Shown here: positions 1 to 7,164 of the stretch, piece after piece
Numbering within the stretch: the first letter of the stretch is position 1
How the letters are laid out: the number at the start of each line of letters is the position of its first letter
Assembly (NCBI GenBank): GCA_003527885.1
Contig: DPWB01000275.1
Coordinates: forward strand, 714-13,433
Length of the DNA: 12,720 nucleotides
Direction: 5' to 3'
Source: Candidatus Competibacteraceae bacterium
Lineage (GTDB): Bacteria; Pseudomonadota; Gammaproteobacteria; Competibacterales; Competibacteraceae
Notes under the pieces: generated by a model
The model's database searches: none
Told to the model about the DNA's origin: nothing
What the model saw: the letters and a program-made list of their open reading frames with translations, nothing else
Position numbers and translations under genes: made by a program

Positions 1-1
1 G

Positions 2-670
2 ACGGCGGACGCGATCAAGCGGATCGAGGCCATCGAATCGCTGGAGGATTTGGGCGCGGGTTTTATGCTGGCCAACCACGATCTGGAGATCCGCGGTGCG
101 GGCGAGCTGCTGGGCGAGCAGCAGAGCGGCCAGATTCACGAAGTCGGCTTCACCCTGTACATGGACCTGCTGGAGCGGGCGGTGCAGGCGCTCAAGGCCG
201 GCCGGGTGCCGGAACTGGACCGGCCACTGGATCACGGCCCCGAAATCGACCTGCAAAGTCCGGCGCTGATTCCCGACGATTATTTGCCCGACATCCACAG
301 CCGGTTGATTCTGTACAAGCGCATCGCCAGCGCCCGCGACGAGGGCGAGTTGCGCGAGTTGCAGGTCGAGATGATCGACCGCTTCGGGCTGTTGCCGGAG
401 CCGGTCAAGAACCTGTTTCGGGTCACCGGCTTGAAACTGAAAGCCACGCCCATCGGGATCAGGAAAATTGAAGCCGGTCCCAAAGGCGGACGGATCGTAT
501 TTGGGCCGGAGCCGAAGGTGGACCCGGTTAAGCTGGTCCAACTGATCCAGCAGCAACACCGCGTCTACAAGCTGGATGGCAAAGACAAGCTGCGTTTTAT
601 CGGGGAATTGCCCGACGCTGAGAGCAGGGTGGTGGTAGTGGAGCGGCTATTGGAAGGGATCGGGAGCTGA
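2..670 (+). CDS. mfd: Transcription-repair coupling factor Mfd, C-terminal fragment
   Basis: This is the 3' end of mfd, with 222 codons and a TGA stop visible; the start lies outside the window. Mfd is a cytosolic DNA translocase that removes RNA polymerase stalled at lesions and recruits UvrA. The visible part begins in the last portion of the translocase module, where LEIRGAGELLGEQQSGQ is a strongly conserved Mfd segment. It continues into the C-terminal TRCF domain, marked by PDDYLPDIHSRL and YKRI followed by a segment ending in RFGLLPEPV. The family is usually about 1150 residues, so roughly the last fifth is present. The next gene, arfB, starts 6 bases after the stop, so they may be co-transcribed. 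Reading is clean, with no internal stop. The assignment is secure. Confidence 0.96.
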   Translation, partial: TADAIKRIEAIESLEDLGAGFMLANHDLEIRGAGELLGEQQSGQIHEVGFTLYMDLLERAVQALKAGRVPELDRPLDHGPEIDLQSPALIPDDYLPDIHSRLILYKRIASARDEGELRELQVEMIDRFGLLPEPVKNLFRVTGLKLKATPIGIRKIEAGPKGGRIVFGPEPKVDPVKLVQLIQQQHRVYKLDGKDKLRFIGELPDAESRVVVVERLLEGIGS

Positions 671-676
671 TCCGCC

Positions 677-1108
677 ATGATCGAGGTAACGCCTGACCTG
701 CACATCGCCGAGGACGAACTGCGCTTTCAATTCAAACTCGCTTCCGGCCCCGGCGGGCAGAATGTCAACAAGGTGGCGACGGCGGCGGAGTTGCGGTTCG
801 ATGCGGCTAATTCGCCGTCGCTGCCGGATGCGGTGCGAGCGCGGTTGCTGGCGCTGGCCGGAAGCCGCGCGACCCAGGACGGAGAGCTGTTGATCACCGC
901 CCGCCGCTTTCGCAGCCAGGAGCGCAACCGGCAGGATGCGATCGATCGGTTGATCGCCCTGATCCAGCAAGCGGCGGCAGCCCCCAAGCCGCGCCTCAAA
1001 ACCAAACCGTCGCGCGCCACCAAGCAACGGCGGATCGATGAAAAGAAACATATTGGTGCCAAGAAGCAAACTCGTCGTGCGATTGGAGCCACGCGGGAGT
1101 TCGAGTGA
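677..1108 (+). CDS. arfB: Alternative ribosome-rescue factor ArfB (YaeJ), peptidyl-tRNA hydrolase
   Basis: The gene encodes 143 residues, close to the 140 of E. coli ArfB. ArfB enters ribosomes stalled on mRNA lacking a stop codon and hydrolyses the peptidyl-tRNA. The catalytic GGQ is at residues 26-28 within SGPGGQNVNKV, the RF1/RF2 domain-3 signature. There is no codon-recognition domain. The C-terminal tail from about residue 104 is rich in Lys and Arg (KTKPSRATKQRR, KKHIGAKKQTRR); in ArfB this tail occupies the empty mRNA channel. ATG at 677 is preceded by GGGAGC about 10 bases upstream. It follows mfd by 6 bases and precedes the cyclase-family gene by 28 bases. The combination of GGQ, basic tail and small size separates it from true release factors. 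Confidence 0.95.
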   Translation: MIEVTPDLHIAEDELRFQFKLASGPGGQNVNKVATAAELRFDAANSPSLPDAVRARLLALAGSRATQDGELLITARRFRSQERNRQDAIDRLIALIQQAAAAPKPRLKTKPSRATKQRRIDEKKHIGAKKQTRRAIGATREFE

Positions 1109-1136
1109 ACAGCCTTATCTGCGCGGAGTTAAAGCC

Positions 1137-1778
1137 ATGACCCACTATTTCGATATTTCGCTGACCATTTGCTCCGAGCTACCGCGCTGGCCGGGTAGTC
1201 CGCCCGTTGAATTCACCCGCCGCCGCGACATGGCGCGGGGCGATCCTATCAACGATGGCGCGCTGAGTTTCGGCGTCCATACCGGCACCCATGTCGATGC
1301 GCCCCTTCACTTTTTGGCCAACGGCGCGGACGTGACCCAACTCGCGCTGGATGCCCTGATTGGCCCGGCGGTCGTGGCGGCGTTGCCGGGCGTCGATGCG
1401 GTTAGCGCCCGCGATCTGGAAACGCTCGATCTGCCCGCCGATACGCAGCGTCTGTTGCTGCGCACCCGCAATTCCGAGGGCTGGCGGCAGGGCGATCGCG
1501 AGTTCCGCAAAGATTTCGTAGCGCTGACCGCCGACGCCGCGCGCTGGGTGGTGGCGCGCGGGTTGCGCTTGATCGGCGTGGATTATCTGTCAGTGCAACG
1601 CTTTCACGATGGACCGGACGCCCACATCGCCTTGCTGGAAGCCGATGTGGTGATTCTGGAAGGCTTGAATTTGGCCGAGATCGAACCGGGTACTTACGAA
1701 CTGATCGCGCTGCCGCTCAAGCTGGCGGGCGGCGACGGTGCGCCCGCGCGGGCGGTGCTAAAACGTTTGGTGGGCTGA
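1137..1778 (+). CDS. Cyclase-family metal-dependent hydrolase (KynB-like)
   Basis: The protein has 213 residues, the usual size of the cyclase/kynurenine formamidase family (PF04199). The metal-binding signature HTGTHVDAPLH spans residues 48-58, giving His48, His52, Asp54 and His58. A later conserved block contains His163 (DAHIALLE) and Glu175 (VILEGLNL), and the C-terminus has the typical YELIALPLKL segment. The N-terminus (YFDISLTICSELPRWPG) also fits the family. ATG at 1137 was chosen because GGAG lies 8 bases upstream and homology-like sequence begins there; the frame stays open further upstream but that overlaps arfB. Family members include arylformamidases and other amide hydrolases. 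No tryptophan-catabolism genes are nearby, so the substrate is not assigned and no gene symbol is given. Confidence 0.88.
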   Translation: MTHYFDISLTICSELPRWPGSPPVEFTRRRDMARGDPINDGALSFGVHTGTHVDAPLHFLANGADVTQLALDALIGPAVVAALPGVDAVSARDLETLDLPADTQRLLLRTRNSEGWRQGDREFRKDFVALTADAARWVVARGLRLIGVDYLSVQRFHDGPDAHIALLEADVVILEGLNLAEIEPGTYELIALPLKLAGGDGAPARAVLKRLVG

Positions 1779-1951
1779 CGGAGATTGCTTTGTCGTTGGC
1801 CCAGCGGCTTTTCGCGCGTTGGTTACAAATTTAATAAAACTCAAGGATTCTGAAATGGATATGAAATTCTTTTAGGCGACGATCACCCTGAATCTTGAAA
1901 GACCTAATAGGTCCGCCGCAGCCTAGCCGATAGATTTCAGGGGACATCGCC
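1779..1951. other. AT-richer intergenic region with short inverted repeat
   Basis: This 173-base gap separates the cyclase-family gene from the next gene. It is visibly richer in A and T than its flanks, especially around 1826-1880. A short perfect inverted repeat (GACCT-AAT-AGGTC) lies at 1901-1913, between the AT-rich part and the ribosome binding site of the downstream gene. I see no convincing -35/-10 pair and no poly-T-tailed terminator. The downstream promoter most likely sits in the AT-rich part, but that is inference. Confidence 0.5.
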
Positions 1952-2542
1952 ATGGGCATAGAGATAACCGCTATCGATGTTCGGATAGAAAAGTTCAGCT
2001 TGCCCGCCATGGCCGGGGCTGCCGCGTTTCTGCAACGAACCGGCCCGCTCAACGCGCCCTTGCTCGGCCTATACGGCTTACCCGCGGTCGGCGGCGCGCT
2101 CGCCGCTTACAACGTGTTGGTTGAAATGCCCGGTACGGTCACGATGACCGACATCAATACCATGGTGCAGAATGTTATCGACCGCCTGCAATTTTTCCGC
2201 AAATTCAACAAAAACCGCAAGATGAGCAGGCTTAACATCCTCGATCACGGCAACGAGAACAGCATGGAAATCGGTGGCGATACTCTCGATGAGAAAAATA
2301 TTGATCGGTTTTCCAAGGTTTTAAGTTTGCTAAAGGGCAATTTCGCTCAAAGCGGTTTCGTTCACCTGCAAAATTGCGAGATCGGAAAAAATGAGAAATT
2401 GCTCGCCGCCTTCGCCCGCATCGTCAACGTCCCGGTGTATGCGGGCACGGGTTACCATCACGGCGTCCTGCGCCTTAACACCGGGGATTACGTCCGCGCC
2501 GATCCCGGTGGAACGATCAGCCGGGATGTGGGTAGACCCTGA
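1952..2542 (+). CDS. Uncharacterised protein with DUF4347/CHAT-like His-Cys signature
   Basis: The gene encodes 196 residues. ATG at 1952 is supported by AGGGGA at 1939-1944, 7 bases upstream. Residues 1-90 match nothing I recognise; they include a hydrophobic Gly/Ala/Leu stretch at about 36-57. Residues 92-166 look like a clan CD (caspase-fold) core: a strand ending in LNILDHGNENSMEIGG with His99, a helix, then a strand ending in GFVHLQNCEIG with Cys142, then a helix and VNVPVYAGTG. DUF4347 and CHAT domains show the same order: HG, then Cys after a hydrophobic strand, then a helix and a final strand. That suggests a cysteine peptidase or a relative, but protease activity is not shown. No signal peptide is obvious. 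The middle of the gene is AT-richer than neighbouring genes, and the 3' end may be frameshifted near 2530. Confidence 0.7.
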   Translation: MGIEITAIDVRIEKFSLPAMAGAAAFLQRTGPLNAPLLGLYGLPAVGGALAAYNVLVEMPGTVTMTDINTMVQNVIDRLQFFRKFNKNRKMSRLNILDHGNENSMEIGGDTLDEKNIDRFSKVLSLLKGNFAQSGFVHLQNCEIGKNEKLLAAFARIVNVPVYAGTGYHHGVLRLNTGDYVRADPGGTISRDVGRP

Positions 2543-2651
2543 CCAGGGCGAGGCGACGGTCAAGGGGTATTTCGGAAAGGGCGGAACCCCGGCACCGGAC
2601 GGTCCTCCCAGACCGGCGCGACCCATCGAGCACCGCATCAGGCGTTTTTAG
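2532..2651 (+). other. Possible frameshifted 3' continuation of the caspase-fold-like gene
   Basis: The upstream gene stops at 2540-2542. If one G were removed from the GGG run at 2530-2532, reading would pass the stop and continue as VDPDQGEATVKGYF and on to a TAG at 2649-2651. That gives a product of about 232 residues ending just 9 bases before the glgB stop. The shifted frame has mostly G or C in third positions, as real genes here do. It could be a genuine frameshift, a sequencing indel, or chance in GC-rich DNA. Confidence 0.3.
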
Positions 2652-2660
2652 GGCTGGCGA

Positions 2661-5600
2661 TTACTCCAGCCGCAACGGGTCCGGTTTCAGCACCACCGCG
2701 CTAAACGGCGGCAGATTCAGCACGATGGAAAAGGCGAAGCCGTGGCTGAAGACCTCTTCGGCGGTGATCGTATAGCCCGGCACGATCTTGCTGGAACCCC
2801 CGTATTCGTGGGCGTCGCTGTGAAATATTTCCCGGTACGTGGTCGGGTACGGCGCGCCGATCCGGTAGTGGGAATAGTGCCGCTCCGAAAAATTCAGCAC
2901 GAACAGCAGCGCCTCGCGCGGGTCGCGGGCCTTGCGGACAAAGCCGAGCACGCTGGTTTCCGCGCCGCCCGCATCCAGCCATTCGAAGCCGGCGCCGCGA
3001 AAATCGACTTGATACAGCGCCCGCTCCCCGGCGTAGAGCCGGTTCAAATCGCTGACGAAGGTTTGCAAGCGCCGGTGGTGAGACTGGCGCAGCAGCGGCC
3101 ATTCCAGTTGGGCGTCGTGGTTCCACTCGCTCGGCTGGCCGAACTCCCCGCCCATGAAAATCAACTTTTTGCCGGGATGGCCGTACATGAAGGCGTACAG
3201 TACCCGCAAGTTGGCAAATTGCTGTCGTTCGTCGCCGGGCATCTTGCCGAGCAGCGACTTCTTCAAATGCACCACTTCGTCGTGCGACAGCGACAGGATA
3301 AAGTTTTCGTTGAAGGCGTAAGTGAGGCCGAAACCTAGTTTGTGATGGTGGTGGCGGCGGTGCTCGGGCCGCTCTTTCAGGTAGGACAGCACGTCGTGCA
3401 TCCAACCCATGTTCCATTTGAACCCGAAACCCAGCCCGCCCATGTCGGTGGGTCGCGACACGTTCGGCCAAGCGGTGGATTCTTCGGCGATCATCATGAC
3501 GCCGGGGAACTGCGCGTGCACTACCGCGTTGGTGTGCTTGAGAAATTCGATGGCTTCCAGGTTTTCGTTGCCGCCGTAGCGGTTGGGAATCCAGTCTTTC
3601 TTGGAATAATCCAGGTACAGCATCGACGCCACCGCATCCACCCGCAGCCCGTCGAAATGGAACGTCTTGAGCCAGTACAAGGCGTTGGCGATCAGGAAGT
3701 TTTCGATTTCATGGCGGCCGTAATTGAAGATCAAGGTGCCCCAGTCGGGGTGTTCGCCCTGCCGGGGGTCGGCGTGCTCGTACAGACAGGTGCCGTCGAA
3801 CCAGGCCATGGCGTGGGCGTCTTTCGGAAAATGCGCCGGTACCCAGTCCAAGATCACGCCGATGCCGTGCCGGTGGCAGCGGTCGATCAGCTCCATCAAT
3901 TCTTCCGGCCGACCGTAGCGGGCGGTCGGGGCGTAAAAATTGGAAATCTGGTAGCCCCAGGACGGGCCGTAGGGATGTTCGGCCAGCGGCAGAAATTCGA
4001 TGTGGGTGAAGCCCATCTCCAGCACGTAGGGGATCAACTGGTCGGCCAGTTCGCGGTAAGACAGAAACCCGCCATCGGCCTTATGCCGCCACGAGCCGGG
4101 GTGGACTTCATAAATGGCTACGGGCTGTTCCCAAACTTTGTTTTGCGCCCGCCGCTCCACCCACTCGCCGTCGCGCCAGGGATGCTTGCCGTCGGGGTCG
4201 TAGACCACGCTGGCGGTGCCGGGCGGAATCTCGGTGTAAAAGGCGTATGGATCGGTTTTCAGGAACGCGGGTCCGCTGCGCGGCACGATCTCGAATTTGT
4301 AGAGTTCGCCTTCGCCCAGACCCGGCACGAACAGCTCCCAGATGCCCGAACCCGGCCGCAACCGTAGCGGGTGGCGGCGGCCGTCCCAGTAGTTGAACGG
4401 CCCGACCACACTGATCCGCCGGGCGTTCGGCGCCCAGACCGCAAAGTTGACCCCGGCTTGGCCGTCGACCCTGCAAACGTGCGCGCCCAGCCGCTCGTAA
4501 ATCTGGTAGTGGTTGCCTTCGGCGAACAGATAGCAATCCTGGTCGCCCAGAAACGAGAAAGTGGCGGCATAAGGATCGACAAAAGTATGGTTGTGGCCGC
4601 GCTCGGTGGCGTTGAGCCGGTAGCGCAGCGCGGTCGGGTCGGCGGCGACGATCACCTCGAACAGCCCGTCTTCCGGCACCCATTGCAGCGGGTGCAGCAG
4701 GTTGGGTTCGCTTTCGGGCAGCAAACAGGGCGCTTCGGCGTCCGGCAGCAGCGCGCGAACCACGCACAAACCGGGTTCCGCCAGCGGGTGCGGCCCTAGC
4801 AGGGCGTGCGGGTCGGTGAAGCGTCTGGCGATAGGGGGGCGCCGCTTTGTCGGTTCTTTCCAAGGCGGGCTGTTGTCTTCGCGTTGGAGCTTGGCGCTGT
4901 CTCCAGCGCCGCGGCTGGCGTCTTCCCCGTCCCGGATGGCGTCGTTGGCGGCCCGCATCAGCGCGTCGCTGGAAACGGGTTCTGGCGGCGCGGCGCCCAA
5001 ATGATCGGCCAGCACCGCGCTTTCGTCGGCGGTCAGGGTGGCGCTGATCGGGGCGTTCTCCCGCAGTAGAAAGCGCAAATCGGCCGCCATGGGATGGCCC
5101 TTGAGGCGGGCGGCGTAGGTGCGGACATCGGTCCGCAGCGCATCCACATGGTAAACTTGGCGCCAGAACTGGGCGTTGGCCAACAGGAAGTTGCGCACCT
5201 CCGGCCGCTCCAAAGCGAAAGCCAACAGGTTCGGCGCGTCCGGCGCATCGGCGTCGTAAATCCGTGAGCCGTCGAACCAGCTCAACTCCTGACCCTCGCG
5301 CGGCAGCAGCGGCGGAATCCAGTCGAGAATCACCGCGATATCGTGTTGGTGGCAGGCGTCGACGAAGGCCATCAGTTCGGCCGGTCGGCCGTAGCGCGGG
5401 TTGGGCGCGAAATAGCTGGACACCGTTTCGTCGAACGTCCACAAAGCCAGCTCGACATGGGTGGCGCCATGCTCCCGCAAGTACGGGAGCACCAGCTCTT
5501 GCAGTTGGCTGTAGCGGGAGACGCGCTCCGGGCTGGCGCTGCCCTCGCCGAAATCGACCCGGTGCACGGCGACCGGCAAGGTCCAGCCGGGGGTTTCTCG

Positions 5601-6302
5601 CGAGCGCGCCAGCCACAATCTGTCGTTCCAGTCGTGATGGCGCTTGAGGTCGCAGACGAAGGCGGCGTTATGGGGGTAAATCTCGGTCTGAAACGCCAGC
5701 GGATCGGGTTTTAGAAACACCGCGCCGTCGGCGTTGCGGATTTCGTATTTGTACAGCTCGCCCAGTTCGAGATCGGGAATGAAGACTTCCCAGACACCGG
5801 AGTCGTGCCGTTCCAGGGGGTGGCGGCGACCGTCCCATCGGTTGAAGGAGCCGACCACGCTGACCCGGCTGGCGTGAGGCGCCCAGAGCGTGAAATTGAT
5901 CCCCCTCAGCCCTTTTTTGACCCGTGGATGCGCGCCCAGCTTGCCGAACAGCGCATCGAGCGCACCGCGCTGGAACGCCCGCCCGTCCGCATGAGTGAAG
6001 AAGGGCTTACGGACGGCGTAAGGGTCGTGAAAGGTGTCGGCATGGCCGTTGGCATCGACCGTTACCAGCCGGTAATCCAGTTCGGTGACGCCTGGAATGT
6101 CGATGGCGAACAAACCGTCTGGGTGCAGCCGCTGCATTTCGCGCTTGCCTTTCCCGTCCACCAACACGTAAGCACGTTCGGCCCGCGGCAGAAAAGCGCG
6201 GATCGCTAGCGCTTGTTTCCCCGCGACTGGGTGAGGTCCCAGAATGTCGTAAGGTGCGTCATGACGCAATTCGATGATTTTCTGAATCTGTTGTTCCAGC
6301 AT
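2661..6302 (-). CDS. glgB: 1,4-alpha-glucan branching enzyme GlgB with an extra degenerate N-terminal GlgB copy
   Basis: One open frame of 1213 codons; usual GlgB is about 630-730 residues. Residues about 497-1213 form a complete branching enzyme: N1 domain (DPHALLGPHP), CBM48 from about 617 (GVNFAVWAPNARR) and a GH13 barrel. Its motifs are DWVPAHF (Asp819, His824), GLRVDAV (nucleophile Asp889), IAEES (acid/base Glu940) and LSHDE (Asp1008), then the C-terminal beta domain. Residues about 15-430 repeat N1 (YDILGPHP), CBM48 (about 134-240) and half a barrel. In that copy region I reads DWIPPLL (His lost), region II keeps RTD (Asp392), region III reads TADES (Glu to Asp426) and region IV is absent. 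A polar linker, about 440-495, joins the copies. ATG at 6302 has AAGG 8 bases upstream and precedes MLEQQIQK. GlgB adds alpha-1,6 branches to glycogen. No other glg gene lies in the window. Confidence 0.95.
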   Translation of the reverse strand: MLEQQIQKIIELRHDAPYDILGPHPVAGKQALAIRAFLPRAERAYVLVDGKGKREMQRLHPDGLFAIDIPGVTELDYRLVTVDANGHADTFHDPYAVRKPFFTHADGRAFQRGALDALFGKLGAHPRVKKGLRGINFTLWAPHASRVSVVGSFNRWDGRRHPLERHDSGVWEVFIPDLELGELYKYEIRNADGAVFLKPDPLAFQTEIYPHNAAFVCDLKRHHDWNDRLWLARSRETPGWTLPVAVHRVDFGEGSASPERVSRYSQLQELVLPYLREHGATHVELALWTFDETVSSYFAPNPRYGRPAELMAFVDACHQHDIAVILDWIPPLLPREGQELSWFDGSRIYDADAPDAPNLLAFALERPEVRNFLLANAQFWRQVYHVDALRTDVRTYAARLKGHPMAADLRFLLRENAPISATLTADESAVLADHLGAAPPEPVSSDALMRAANDAIRDGEDASRGAGDSAKLQREDNSPPWKEPTKRRPPIARRFTDPHALLGPHPLAEPGLCVVRALLPDAEAPCLLPESEPNLLHPLQWVPEDGLFEVIVAADPTALRYRLNATERGHNHTFVDPYAATFSFLGDQDCYLFAEGNHYQIYERLGAHVCRVDGQAGVNFAVWAPNARRISVVGPFNYWDGRRHPLRLRPGSGIWELFVPGLGEGELYKFEIVPRSGPAFLKTDPYAFYTEIPPGTASVVYDPDGKHPWRDGEWVERRAQNKVWEQPVAIYEVHPGSWRHKADGGFLSYRELADQLIPYVLEMGFTHIEFLPLAEHPYGPSWGYQISNFYAPTARYGRPEELMELIDRCHRHGIGVILDWVPAHFPKDAHAMAWFDGTCLYEHADPRQGEHPDWGTLIFNYGRHEIENFLIANALYWLKTFHFDGLRVDAVASMLYLDYSKKDWIPNRYGGNENLEAIEFLKHTNAVVHAQFPGVMMIAEESTAWPNVSRPTDMGGLGFGFKWNMGWMHDVLSYLKERPEHRRHHHHKLGFGLTYAFNENFILSLSHDEVVHLKKSLLGKMPGDERQQFANLRVLYAFMYGHPGKKLIFMGGEFGQPSEWNHDAQLEWPLLRQSHHRRLQTFVSDLNRLYAGERALYQVDFRGAGFEWLDAGGAETSVLGFVRKARDPREALLFVLNFSERHYSHYRIGAPYPTTYREIFHSDAHEYGGSSKIVPGYTITAEEVFSHGFAFSIVLNLPPFSAVVLKPDPLRLE
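5820..5869 (-). repeat. Best-conserved DNA of the internal glgB duplication (partner 4371-4420)
   Basis: These 50 bases align without gaps to 4371-4420, with 40 identical positions by eye. Both encode the CBM48 segment around FN-x-WDGRRHPL. The offset of 1449 bases equals 483 codons. Similarity elsewhere between the two copies is lower and mostly visible at protein level, so the duplication is old rather than an assembly artefact. Confidence 0.85.
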
Positions 6303-6357
6303 CGCCCTTACCTTTTTCGTCTTTAGCCGGTTTGATCGACTTGGAATGCCCAACCCT

Positions 6358-6363
6358 ATTTTA
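6358..6363 (-). promoter_or_regulatory. Candidate -10 element for glgB
   Basis: On the minus strand this reads TAAAAT, in an AT-rich patch about 56 bases before the glgB start and downstream of the terminator of the preceding gene. No good -35 box lies at 16-18 bases, so the call is weak. Confidence 0.3.
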
Positions 6364-6420
6364 AATGAGTTGGCGGCCGAACACGCAGAAAAGCAAGGGG
6401 AAAGGGATGCTGCTTTGCAA

Positions 6421-6454
6421 AATAAAAAAGGGCGACCGGCGTCGAGGGTCGCCC
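6421..6454 (-). terminator. Rho-independent terminator of the Spy/CpxP-like gene
   Basis: A perfect 8-base-pair stem (6430-6437 with 6447-6454, GGGCGACC and GGTCGCCC) has a 9-base loop. On the minus strand it is followed directly by a T-rich tract (6421-6429, continuing into 6418). It lies 27 bases after the stop of the Spy-like gene and separates it from glgB, which therefore needs its own promoter. Confidence 0.9.
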
Positions 6455-6481
6455 CGATGAGTGAAATTGACGGATTTGGCG

Positions 6482-7039
6482 TTATTGAGCGGGTTGGGCC
6501 GGTGGAGCCGATGGCCCGCCGCGCATCATCCGATGCATGGGGCGGCTGGTGAAAAAATCGTCCATCACTTTTTTCTGGGCTGGATCGAGCGCGGCATACA
6601 GATCGCCAGTCGCCTTGGCCATGGTTTTCAGGCTGGCCAAATGCTGCTCCATACCTTGTATCATGCCTTCGAAATGGGCGACCGCGCCGGTTTCCTGGTT
6701 CGGCGCGTTCCGCCACATCTTCATTTTATCGGCATGGTGGGCGTCCTGGGCGGTCAGAAAGCTTTTCCAGGCGGGCTGCTGCTCGGGCGTCAGCTTGAGC
6801 CGTCCCGCCAGTAATTCCATTTGTTCGGCGCGGTGCTGCTGCATCATCGCCATCCGTTGTTCCGGGTTGCCGCCCATCCGGCCGTGCCCTTTGCCCATGC
6901 CGCCGCCCATCATGCCGCAATCGCCCATGCCGCCGCCCATCATGCCGTGGCCGCCCCAGGGGCCGGCGAATCCGACTGCGGCCAAACCCAAGCCCGCCAC
7001 CGCGGTTGCGACCAACAATTTTTTACGTAACGGTTTCAT
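6482..7039 (-). CDS. Spy/CpxP-family periplasmic protein, Met/Gly/His-rich
   Basis: The protein has 185 residues. It begins with a cleavable-type signal peptide: basic MKPLRKK, a hydrophobic core to about residue 22, and a likely cut after VGFA (about residue 25). A low-complexity Gly/Met/His segment follows at 27-57 (MMGGGMG twice), the sort of sequence that can bind copper or other soft metals. Next comes a helical domain with the LTXXQ signature LTPEQ at 83-87 and a degenerate second copy, LDPAQ, at 151-155. This pattern defines the Spy/CpxP family of periplasmic chaperones and stress sensors. ATG at 7039 has CAGGAGT just upstream. The gene is divergent from a response regulator and kinase pair, like cpxP next to cpxRA. 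Its role as their output or modulator is inferred. Confidence 0.88.
   Translation of the reverse strand: MKPLRKKLLVATAVAGLGLAAVGFAGPWGGHGMMGGGMGDCGMMGGGMGKGHGRMGGNPEQRMAMMQQHRAEQMELLAGRLKLTPEQQPAWKSFLTAQDAHHADKMKMWRNAPNQETGAVAHFEGMIQGMEQHLASLKTMAKATGDLYAALDPAQKKVMDDFFTSRPMHRMMRGGPSAPPAQPAQ
6893..6947 (-). repeat. Tandem repeat inside the Spy-like gene
   Basis: A 25-base segment at 6893-6917 recurs exactly at 6923-6947, a period of 30 bases or 10 codons. Each copy encodes MMGGGMG. The exact nucleotide match suggests recent slippage or conversion, so copy number may vary between strains. Confidence 0.85.
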
Positions 7040-7084
7040 GTTCGACTCCTGTTGTTTGCTTGGGGGCTATTAGACCCTGGGGAT

Positions 7085-7130
7085 GTAACCGGGATTTTGC
7101 CGGAACCGGCATTTTGTAACGCTTTGTATC
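7085..7130. promoter_or_regulatory. Candidate OmpR/CpxR-type operator in the divergent intergenic region
   Basis: GTAAC at 7116-7120 and GTATC at 7126-7130 are spaced as GTAAC-N5-GTATC, resembling the CpxR box GTAAA-N5-GTAAA. Another GTAAC lies at 7085-7089. Between them is a 14-base inverted repeat (TGCCGG-AA-CCGGCA, 7098-7111). The 225-base region 7040-7264 lies between the divergent Spy-like gene and the response regulator. Binding is inferred from pattern only. Confidence 0.35.
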
Positions 7131-7164
7131 AGCCCCACCCTCGTGACGAACCTTGGACGAGGCG

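Noticed and set aside
1038..1136. Upstream extension of the cyclase-family gene into arfB
   Set aside because: ATG 1137 has GGAG at a proper distance and begins the family-like sequence.
2330..2638. Minus-strand open frame of 102 codons opposite the caspase-fold-like gene
   Set aside because: The plus-strand gene has a ribosome binding site and a coherent fold-like pattern; the antisense product has neither.
4108..5616. Long open frame of 502 codons on the minus strand inside glgB in another frame
   Set aside because: Its product is Arg/Ala/Pro-rich low-complexity sequence, typical of a shadow frame in GC-rich DNA, and it lies wholly within glgB.
6303..6716. In-frame upstream extension of glgB by 138 codons
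   Set aside because: It runs through the terminator and into the Spy-like gene on the same strand, has no GlgB-like sequence, and ATG 6302 has a ribosome binding site and a family-like N-terminus.
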